From assembly GCA_016937725.1 (NCBI GenBank), contig JAFGVZ010000221.1:1-18184 (forward strand): 18,184 nt of DNA, written 5' to 3'. The notes under the pieces were generated by a model that was not told the origin of the DNA, ran no database searches, and saw only the letters and a program-made list of their open reading frames with translations. This DNA comes from Paracoccaceae bacterium (GTDB taxonomy: Bacteria; Pseudomonadota; Alphaproteobacteria; Rhodobacterales; Rhodobacteraceae). Of the stretch, positions 13,074 to 18,184 are shown piece after piece. The position numbers were made by a program, and so were the translations under genes. The number at the start of each line of letters is the position of its first letter. Positions within the stretch are counted from its first letter, which is position 1.

Positions 13074-14151
13074 TCCGCCAGATTTGGTAGGTATCGCAGC
13101 CAACGCGGTCAAACCCCACAAGGTCAAAACGCGGCGCATCGGCCAAGCGCGCCAACCCCAACGCGCCCATGCCCGGCACCCCGTCAGCCCCGATCAGTTT
13201 GCCCGCAGTGAACACAACCAGCTCGTCGACCACACCCGCGCCCAACAGGCTGGCGGCAAGCGCGCCGCCGCCTTCGCAAAAAACGCGCGTGATGCCCTCA
13301 TCGGCCAGCGCCGTCAGCATCGCGCGCGGGTTCAGCGCATTGTCCTTCACGGCGCAACCGATAAGCCGCGCAGCATTCTCGGCCCAGGCGTCGGGCACAG
13401 GCAGCCCTTCGGCGTGCAACAGCCAGACCGGCACATCGTCCGCCGTGCGTCCCAGACGGCCCTTCGGGTCCAGATCAAGCCCACGGCTGGCCACCACCCG
13501 CACCGGCTGATGTGCCACGCCCAGATCGCGCACGGTCAGGTCGGGGTCATCGGCCCGTGCCGTGCCGCCCCCTACCAGAACCGCGTCGTGGCGCGCGCGC
13601 AGTGCATGCACGGCGCGCCGCGCCTCTGCCCCGGTGATCCAGCGGCTTTCCCCGCTGGCCGTGGCGATGCGCCCATCCAGTGTTTGGGCTAACTTCAGCG
13701 TCACCCAAGGTCGCCCTTCGGTCACGCGCAACAAGAAACCCGCATTGACCAAGGCGGCGGCTTCGGTTTCGACCCCTTCTTCCACGATCACGCCCGCCGC
13801 GCGCAGCCGCGCATGTCCTTGGCCAGACACGCGTGGATCAGGGTCTGTTAGGGCGGTCACAACGCGCGCAACACCCGCGGCGATCAACGCATCGCAGCAA
13901 GGCGGGGTGCGGCCATGATGGGCGCAAGGTTCCAAGCTAACATAGGCGGTGGCACCCCGCGCATCGCAACCTGCAAGCGCCATGGCTTCGGCATGGGGTC
14001 GACCACCCGGCTGCGTCCAGCCGCGCGCCAAGATGCGCCCATCTCGCACGATCACGCAACCCACAGCGGGGTTCGGCCAGACCCGCCCCAGACCGCGCGC
14101 GCCCAAGGCAATCGCCAGCAGCATGAAACGGCGGTCTGCGCGGCTCTCCAA
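13066..14151 (-). CDS. ribD: Bifunctional riboflavin deaminase/reductase RibD
   Basis: 361 aa. RibD carries out the second and third steps of riboflavin synthesis from the GTP cyclohydrolase II product: deamination of the diaminopyrimidine, then NADPH reduction of the ribosyl side chain. The N-terminal deaminase has H53 and E55 (RPHAEAMALA) with C76 and C85 (SLEPCAHHGRTPPCCDALI). The C-terminal reductase starts near 147 (WVTLKLAQTLDGRIA) and contains VLVGGGTARADDPDLTVR and FCEGGGALAASLL. The start is a TTG, with GGAG 7 bases upstream. It is 3 bases after the nrdR stop and in the same frame; the next ATG, at 14124, would cut the first helix. The other rib genes usually following ribD are absent here, and tadA follows instead. 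Confidence 0.95.
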   Translation of the reverse strand: MESRADRRFMLLAIALGARGLGRVWPNPAVGCVIVRDGRILARGWTQPGGRPHAEAMALAGCDARGATAYVSLEPCAHHGRTPPCCDALIAAGVARVVTALTDPDPRVSGQGHARLRAAGVIVEEGVETEAAALVNAGFLLRVTEGRPWVTLKLAQTLDGRIATASGESRWITGAEARRAVHALRARHDAVLVGGGTARADDPDLTVRDLGVAHQPVRVVASRGLDLDPKGRLGRTADDVPVWLLHAEGLPVPDAWAENAARLIGCAVKDNALNPRAMLTALADEGITRVFCEGGGALAASLLGAGVVDELVVFTAGKLIGADGVPGMGALGLARLADAPRFDLVGFDRVGCDTYQIWRRR

Positions 14152-14154
14152 GGC

Positions 14155-14622
14155 TTACTCCGCGTCTTTCGGGTCCGGCCGCAATTCCGAGACGAACTTA
14201 TCGAAATCGTCCGCTTCTTGAAAATTCTTGTAGACGGACGCGAAGCGCACATAGGCGACGGTATCGATCCGTGCGAGCGTTTCCATCACGATCTCGCCAA
14301 TCATCTTCGACGGGATGTCGCTATCGCCCAAGCTTTCCAACCGGCGCACGATACCGCTGATCATCTGGTCCACGCGCTCATGCTCGATATTGCGCTTTTG
14401 CAGCGCAATGCGCACCGAGCGTTCCAGCTTCTCGCGGTCAAACGCCTCGCGCCGCCCATTCGATTTCACGACCACCAAATCGCGCAACTGCACACGCTCA
14501 TACGTCGTGAAACGCCCCCCACAGGCCGGACAGAACCGGCGACGACGGATTGCGCCGTGGTCCTCTGCGGGACGGGAATCTTTCACTTGCGTGTCGGTAT
14601 TGCCGCAAAAGGGACAGCGCAT
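14155..14622 (-). CDS. nrdR: Transcriptional repressor NrdR
   Basis: 155 aa from the ATG at 14622, with CGAGG 6 bases upstream; an earlier in-frame start at 14676 lies before the conserved N-terminus and is rejected. NrdR represses ribonucleotide reductase genes, sensing ATP and dATP through its ATP-cone. The zinc ribbon uses C3, C6, C31 and C34 (MRCPFC and FCPAC) with the arginine-rich RRRR stretch between, and the ATP-cone spans about 46-136 (VVKSNGRREAFDREKL onward). Length is normal. It heads the minus-strand run and is directly followed by ribD, an arrangement known in many proteobacteria. No nrd genes are in the window. Confidence 0.97.
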   Translation of the reverse strand: MRCPFCGNTDTQVKDSRPAEDHGAIRRRRFCPACGGRFTTYERVQLRDLVVVKSNGRREAFDREKLERSVRIALQKRNIEHERVDQMISGIVRRLESLGDSDIPSKMIGEIVMETLARIDTVAYVRFASVYKNFQEADDFDKFVSELRPDPKDAE

Positions 14623-14739
14623 CAGCAGCCTCGGGGGTTGGTCTTGGTTTGCCCCAAGGACTATACAAGACGCCAAGGCTTTGGGTAGGGCATAATCGCG
14701 CCCACCATATCATGCGGGCGCGCCTGTGGCATGGGGGAC

Positions 14740-15159
14740 TCAGCGCACCACGATCACGCGGGTCTGATCCATCCCTTCTTCACGCACCATGTCGAACAGA
14801 ATGCTGGCATTGGCCGGGTCCAGCCGGACGCAGCCAGCCGAGGCAGGGCGACCCAAGCGGCTGATCTGATCGGTGCCGTGGATTGCGTAATGCCCCGAAT
14901 AGAAGATCGCATAGGGCATCGGCGCATTGTTGTAGCGGCTGGAGCGGTGGTATTTCGACAAAAGCTGCGGCCGCCACGTGCCCGTGGGCGTTATCTTGCC
15001 GGAACGTGCGGTCGAAACGGGCCATTCGTGTATTAAAGTGCCGTGGTGATAGACATACATGCGTTGCTCGGAAATGCTGACCCGCGCCACCACGCGATCG
15101 GCCAAGGCCCCTTGGGCAAACAACAAAGACGCGGCCAAAACCAAGAAAAACTTCTGCAT
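14740..15159 (-). CDS. Small exported L,D-transpeptidase (YkuD domain)
   Basis: 139 aa. A signal peptide (1-20, ending ALA) sends it to the periplasm. The YkuD domain fills the rest: VVARVSISEQRMYVYHHG near 23-40, TARSGKITPTGTW at 50-62, H94-G95 in YAIHGTDQIS, and S108-G-C110-V-R112 in ASAGCVRL, with C110 the nucleophile. Such enzymes form 3-3 crosslinks in peptidoglycan or attach proteins to it. This is a minimal form with no LysM or peptidoglycan-binding domain. A TATAAT element lies 28 bases upstream, and the leader would be only about 20 bases. It is separate from the nrdR run, with 117 bases between its stop and the nrdR start. Confidence 0.93.
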   Translation of the reverse strand: MQKFFLVLAASLLFAQGALADRVVARVSISEQRMYVYHHGTLIHEWPVSTARSGKITPTGTWRPQLLSKYHRSSRYNNAPMPYAIFYSGHYAIHGTDQISRLGRPASAGCVRLDPANASILFDMVREEGMDQTRVIVVR

Positions 15160-15186
15160 GTCCTATCCCCCCGGAAATACACTGCA

Positions 15187-15192
15187 ATTATA
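15187..15192 (-). promoter_or_regulatory. -10 element for the L,D-transpeptidase gene
   Basis: Read on the minus strand this is a perfect TATAAT in a GC-rich background, placed so that transcription would begin near 15180, about 20 bases before the start codon at 15159. The -35 is weak: TTGTCG lies only 14 bases upstream of it, and better-spaced hexamers match poorly, so an activator or a different sigma factor may be involved. Confidence 0.45.
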
Positions 15193-15297
15193 AGGCGGTT
15201 CCCTTGCGACAATCTGGCCCGATGCGCGCGGCGCGAGTCAAGCAAACTTTGCGCATTTCAGCTTGAAAAGCCGGGGCGAGAATGCCATTTGCCCGCC

Positions 15298-15954
15298 ATG
15301 GAACAAAACAAAATCGCACTGGTGACGGGCGCCTCTCGCGGGATTGGCGCGGCGCTGTCGGAAGAGCTGGCCGCGCGCGGCTGGCACATTGTGGCCGTCG
15401 CCCGCACGCTTGGCGCGCTGGAAGAGCTGGACGACCGCATCAAGGCGCGCGGTGGGTCCGCCACATTGGCCGCGATGGATGTGACTGTCGATGACGCCAT
15501 GCGCCATCTGTGCCGCGATATTCACGACCGCTGGGGCAGTGTGGGGCTATGGGTGCACAGCGCCATTCAGGCTCCGCCGCTGTCGCCCGCAGGTCACATC
15601 GCGATCAAGGAATGGGACAAGGCGCTGGCGGTGAATGCGCGCGCCACGGGCGTTCTGATCCCGATGGTCGCGCCTTTGCTGGCCGCCAGCCCGGACAAGG
15701 GAACGGCCCTGTTTCTGGAAGACCCGGCAGCTGCGACGCGCTTCCATAGCTGCTATGGTGCGACCAAGCTGGCACAAATGGCACTGGCACGCGCTTGGGC
15801 CGAGGAAAGTGTCAAGACCGGCCCGCGCGTGATGATCGAGACTTGCGCGCCCATGCCCACGGCCTTGCGCGCGCGCTTCCATCCCGGCGAAAACCGCGAC
15901 CTGCTGACGCCTTGCGCGTCGGAAGCCGCGCGCTTGGCCGATTTGCTGGCTTAA
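15298..15954 (+). CDS. Short-chain dehydrogenase/reductase-like protein with atypical active site
   Basis: 218 aa from the ATG at 15298. The N-terminal Rossmann fold is clear: ALVTGASRGIGAAL (7-20), and D61 in AAMDVTVDD at the usual adenine-contact position. Of the catalytic tetrad, N113 (AVNARATG), Y153 and K157 (YGATK) are present. The serine expected 13 residues before the tyrosine is replaced (L140, followed by E141-D142). The NNAG motif is changed to HSAI (87-90). It may be an altered oxidoreductase, with a nearby acidic residue replacing serine, or a non-catalytic nucleotide-binding protein. No Shine-Dalgarno is visible just upstream. The frame extends to 15043, but that overlaps the divergent gene. 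The stop overlaps that of the convergent terB-like gene. Substrate unknown. Confidence 0.87.
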   Translation: MEQNKIALVTGASRGIGAALSEELAARGWHIVAVARTLGALEELDDRIKARGGSATLAAMDVTVDDAMRHLCRDIHDRWGSVGLWVHSAIQAPPLSPAGHIAIKEWDKALAVNARATGVLIPMVAPLLAASPDKGTALFLEDPAAATRFHSCYGATKLAQMALARAWAEESVKTGPRVMIETCAPMPTALRARFHPGENRDLLTPCASEAARLADLLA

Positions 15955-16361
15955 CCGGCTTCGGCCTGCACGGCTTGGCGCGCAAGCGCCGAGTCGCGGT
16001 CGGCCATGCCCAGAAGGTTGCTGGCCAGCCGCATCAACCCGTCTTCCTCGAAGTCGCGCGTCTCATCCGCTAGAACCACGCGCCAGAGGTCTTGCAGGTA
16101 GCCCATCCGGTCCTCGTGCGGGATTTCGTCCTTGATGATCTTGGTCAGATGCACAGTGTCGCCTGCGCTGGGCTCGAACGCCTCGGCTTGCGCGAGCAGT
16201 CCTGCATCGCCATAGCGGCGGGTCAAAATCTCGCGGATCACGGCCACTTCTGCCGCCGCATACTCCCCATCGGTGCGCGCCACGCGCACCAAGAGGGCAC
16301 CGACGGCCAAACGACCGTCGGGCTTTGGGGCATCTGGCTTGCGAAACAGCCGTCCGATCAT
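15951..16361 (-). CDS. TerB-family (tellurite resistance-like) protein
   Basis: 136 aa from the ATG at 16361. It is an all-helical protein like the TerB domain: a first helix with RLAVGALLVRVARTDGEYAA, then VAVIREILTRRYG, an acidic loop, DEIPHEDRMGYLQDLWRVVLAD, and the closing EEDGLMRLASNLLGM. The repeated acidic TDGEY- and LADETRDFEEDG-like positions match the metal-associated acidic residues of the family. It is cytoplasmic, with no signal. Stand-alone TerB-like proteins without other ter genes are common in alphaproteobacteria, and their role is unclear; tellurite resistance should not be assumed. Its start overlaps the msrB stop by 4 bases, so it is translated with msrB. Its stop overlaps the stop of the convergent SDR gene. 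Confidence 0.85.
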   Translation of the reverse strand: MIGRLFRKPDAPKPDGRLAVGALLVRVARTDGEYAAAEVAVIREILTRRYGDAGLLAQAEAFEPSAGDTVHLTKIIKDEIPHEDRMGYLQDLWRVVLADETRDFEEDGLMRLASNLLGMADRDSALARQAVQAEAG

Positions 16362-16879
16362 GCCACGGGCACCGGAAGCCCTTCGACAACACCCGTTGCG
16401 TCGGGGGTAAAGGTCATCGCCAAGCCGTTGATGCAATGGCGCTTCCCGGTCGGTGCCGGGCCATCGTCGAAGATATGCCCCTGATGCCCACCACAATTGG
16501 AGCAATGCACCTCGGTCCGGACCATGAAAAAGCTGCGATCCGCGCGCGTGCCCACCGCCCCGTCCATGGCCTGCCAAAAGCTGGGCCAGCCGGTGCGGCT
16601 GTCGAACTTGGTGTCGGACCGATACAGCGCCTGCCCGCAGCCTGCGCAATTATAGGTGCCGTCACGCTCTTCTTTCAGAAGCGGCGAGCGTTCGCCCATC
16701 AGCGCATTGGTGAAAGCACGCTCGGTTGCCTCTTCACGCAGAACGGCGAATTGCGCTGGCGTCAGGCGCGCGCGCCATTCCGCTTCTGACAGTTTGAAGG
16801 GGAAATTACCCTCGGATGCGCCCGCGCGCGCGCCGTAAAAGGCCAACCCGGTTGCGGCCAGAAATGTGCGTCGGTTCAT
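16358..16879 (-). CDS. msrB: Exported peptide-methionine (R)-S-oxide reductase MsrB
   Basis: 173 aa. MsrB reduces methionine-R-sulfoxide in proteins. The zinc site uses C78, C81, C126 and C129 (NCAGC and CSNC), and the catalytic cysteine is C149 in GKRHCINGLAM. RTGWPSFW (95-102) and GHQGHIFDDG (131-140) are the other conserved stretches. No separate resolving cysteine is evident outside the zinc set. The first 21 residues (MNRRTFLAATGLAFYGARAG) carry a twin-arginine motif and hydrophobic core, so export by Tat with the zinc already bound is likely and the enzyme would protect periplasmic proteins. A strong AGGAGGG lies 4 bases before the ATG. It is cotranscribed with the terB-like gene through an ATGA overlap and is divergent from dnaG. 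Confidence 0.94.
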   Translation of the reverse strand: MNRRTFLAATGLAFYGARAGASEGNFPFKLSEAEWRARLTPAQFAVLREEATERAFTNALMGERSPLLKEERDGTYNCAGCGQALYRSDTKFDSRTGWPSFWQAMDGAVGTRADRSFFMVRTEVHCSNCGGHQGHIFDDGPAPTGKRHCINGLAMTFTPDATGVVEGLPVPVA

Positions 16880-16883
16880 GAAA

Positions 16884-16890
16884 CCCTCCT
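16884..16890 (-). promoter_or_regulatory. Strong ribosome binding site of msrB
   Basis: AGGAGGG on the minus strand, 4 bases before the ATG at 16879, is the closest match to a full Shine-Dalgarno in the window. It fixes the start and, with it, the signal peptide. A short CCTCC on the same transcript (plus-strand 16913-16917) could pair with it, but only over 5 bp. Confidence 0.7.
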
Positions 16891-16927
16891 GTTCTGAACA
16901 TACCCCCTTTACGGAGGCAGATGGCGA

Positions 16928-16954
16928 TTGGTTTCACATATAGGGTAAGATTAT
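16928..16954 (+). promoter_or_regulatory. Weak candidate promoter for dnaG
   Basis: TTGGTT (16928-16933) and GATTAT (16949-16954) are the best -35/-10 pair in the 119-base msrB-dnaG gap, but the spacing is only 15. The region around CACATATAGGGTAAGATTATC is the AT-rich core of the gap. A promoter must lie here or within msrB because msrB is divergent, but this exact choice is uncertain. Confidence 0.25.
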
Positions 16955-16998
16955 CTGACAGCTTCAACAAGCCCGCGTGATCTGCCATTGTGGCTGGC

Positions 16999-18184
16999 AT
17001 GAGTCTGCCCCCCGGTTTCCTTGATGACTTGCGCAATCGCGTCACGATCTCGTCCATCGTTGGGCGCAAGGTCATTTGGGACATGCGCAAGTCAAACCAG
17101 GCCAAGGGCGATTTCTGGGCGCCCTGCCCGTTCCATCAGGAAAAGTCAGCCTCGTTTCATGTCGATGATCGCAAAGGGTTTTATTACTGCTTTGGATGCC
17201 ACGCGAAGGGCGATGCGCTAACCTTCCTGCGTGAGACAGAGAACATGTCCTTCATGGAAGCGGTCGAGACGTTGGCGCGCGAAGCCGGGTTGCCCATGCC
17301 CGAACGCGACCCGCGCGCGGCTGAAAAAGCCGACCGCCTGTCGGAACTGGCCGAGGTCACGGAAGCCGCGGTGCGATTTTTCCGAATGCAACTCAACACA
17401 TCCGCGGCAGCGGGCGCGCGCGATTACCTGAAGGGCCGCGCCTTGGCACAATCGGGGCTGGACCGGTTCGAGATTGGCTATGCCCCCGATGCGCGACAGG
17501 CTTTGTGGTCGGCGCTGACCGGCGCGGGCATTGCGGGCGACAAGATCATCGAAGCGGGCCTCTGCGCCACGCCCGATGATGGCGGCGCGCCCTATGACCG
17601 GATGCGCGGGCGCATCATTTTTCCCATCCGCGACGGGCGCGGGCGGTGCATCGGCTTTGGCGGGCGGGCGCTTAGCCCAGAGGCGCGGGCGAAATACCTC
17701 AACTCGCCCGAAACCCCGTTATTCGACAAAGGCCGCGCGCTGTATAATCTTGGGCCGGCCCGCAGCGCCTGCGGCAAGGGCAAACCCCTGATCGTGGCCG
17801 AAGGGTATATGGACGTGATCGCGCTGGTCGAGGCCGGGTTTGAAGGCGCGGTTGCCCCGCTTGGCACCGCCATCACCGAAGACCAGTTGCGCCTGATGTG
17901 GCGGCTGTCGCCCGAACCCGTCATCGCGCTGGATGGCGACACGGCGGGCCTGCGCGCGGGCTACCGGTTGATTGACTTGGCCCTGCCGCTTCTGGGGCCA
18001 GAGCAAGCGCTGCGCTTCTGTCTGCTGCCCGAAAAGATGGACCCGGACGATATTCTGCGCCAAGGCGGGCCTGCCGCCATGACCAAGCTGATCGACGGCG
18101 CGGTGCCACTGGTGCAGCTATTATGGCAGCGCGAAACCGACGGGCAAGTGTTTGACAGCCCCGAGCGGCGTTCCGCCTTGGACA
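16999..18184 (+). CDS. dnaG: DNA primase DnaG (3' end outside the window)
   Basis: 395 codons are visible and the frame is still open at the window edge; full-length primases have about 600-660 residues. DnaG makes RNA primers at the replication fork with DnaB. The N-terminal CHC2 zinc-binding domain has C43, H46, C64 and C67 (CPFHQEKSASFHV and YYCFGC). The RNA polymerase core follows, with FEIGYAPDA, RMRGRIIFPI and FGGRALSPEARAKYLNSPET. The Toprim metal site is E268 (AEGYMD) with D312 and D314 (ALDGDTAG), matching E. coli E265, D309 and D311. The DnaB-binding C-terminus is missing only because the window ends. The ATG at 16999 gives the usual MSLPPGFLDDLRNRV start, with a weak ribosome site. 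rpoD commonly follows dnaG in this group. Confidence 0.97.
   Translation, partial: MSLPPGFLDDLRNRVTISSIVGRKVIWDMRKSNQAKGDFWAPCPFHQEKSASFHVDDRKGFYYCFGCHAKGDALTFLRETENMSFMEAVETLAREAGLPMPERDPRAAEKADRLSELAEVTEAAVRFFRMQLNTSAAAGARDYLKGRALAQSGLDRFEIGYAPDARQALWSALTGAGIAGDKIIEAGLCATPDDGGAPYDRMRGRIIFPIRDGRGRCIGFGGRALSPEARAKYLNSPETPLFDKGRALYNLGPARSACGKGKPLIVAEGYMDVIALVEAGFEGAVAPLGTAITEDQLRLMWRLSPEPVIALDGDTAGLRAGYRLIDLALPLLGPEQALRFCLLPEKMDPDDILRQGGPAAMTKLIDGAVPLVQLLWQRETDGQVFDSPERRSALD

Noticed and set aside
14697..14722. 7-bp GC stem with 12-base loop downstream of the L,D-transpeptidase gene
   Set aside because: There is no T run on either strand and the loop is large, so it does not qualify as a terminator, although the gene must end somewhere here.
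16884..16917. CCTCC that could pair with the msrB Shine-Dalgarno
   Set aside because: Only five isolated base pairs over a 23-base loop, with no extension on either side; too weak to claim a regulatory switch.
1..18184. CRISPR arrays, insertion sequences, prophage, toxin-antitoxin or defence genes
   Set aside because: I looked for regularly spaced repeats, transposase or integrase motifs and small paired genes and found none. All clear coding regions belong to housekeeping, respiratory or envelope families.

Overview
The window looks like an ordinary piece of chromosome from a high-GC alphaproteobacterium, most likely Rhodobacterales (Rhodobacteraceae/Paracoccaceae). The evidence is strong G/C bias at third codon positions, a solo ctaD (aa3 oxidase subunit I) locus as in Paracoccus and Rhodobacter, Asp/Glu-tRNA amidotransferase genes, an nrdR-ribD pair, and an intergenic hairpin repeat of the kind I associate with this family. 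I did not run any search, so the genus is left open. The window is densely coded: no gene-free stretch exceeds 300 bases, and the longest is the 292-base phoX-ctaD interval. I see no CRISPR array, insertion sequence, phage module or other obviously new multigene system.

Left part (1-6067): a minus-strand tRNA-Leu(GAG) cut at the window edge; a minus-strand exported protein with a glycine zipper and a peptidoglycan-binding-like domain, followed by a clear terminator; and a divergent pair made of a DUF2306-like membrane protein (minus) and a four-helix membrane LytTR transcription factor (plus). lipB follows the LytTR gene after 3 bases, with a hairpin between its best Shine-Dalgarno and its start codon. 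A Tat-exported PhoX-type phosphatase comes next, with a candidate PHO box upstream and a textbook terminator downstream.

Middle (6068-8535): the ctaD leader contains an FNR/CRP-type box and a 12-base perfect inverted repeat. A DUF2244 membrane protein follows ctaD, and its first codons overlap a strong terminator-like hairpin.

Minus-strand run (8532-14622): in transcription order nrdR, ribD, a REP-like hairpin element, tadA, a ceramidase-like CREST membrane protein, gatC, gatA, an excalibur-like lipoprotein and an AmpD-like amidase. Several junctions are tight or overlapping, which suggests read-through over long stretches. The run mixes ribonucleotide reductase control, riboflavin synthesis, tRNA wobble editing, indirect tRNA charging and envelope functions.

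Right part (14740-18184): a small exported L,D-transpeptidase (minus); a divergently placed SDR protein (plus) that lacks the usual catalytic serine; a minus-strand msrB-terB pair with a 4-base overlap, where MsrB carries a Tat-like signal; and the 5' two thirds of dnaG (plus), which runs off the window.

Envelope functions recur: a peptidoglycan-binding protein, an L,D-transpeptidase, an amidase with a lipoprotein, and two Tat substrates. Most points worth a second look are regulatory or structural, at gene junctions.
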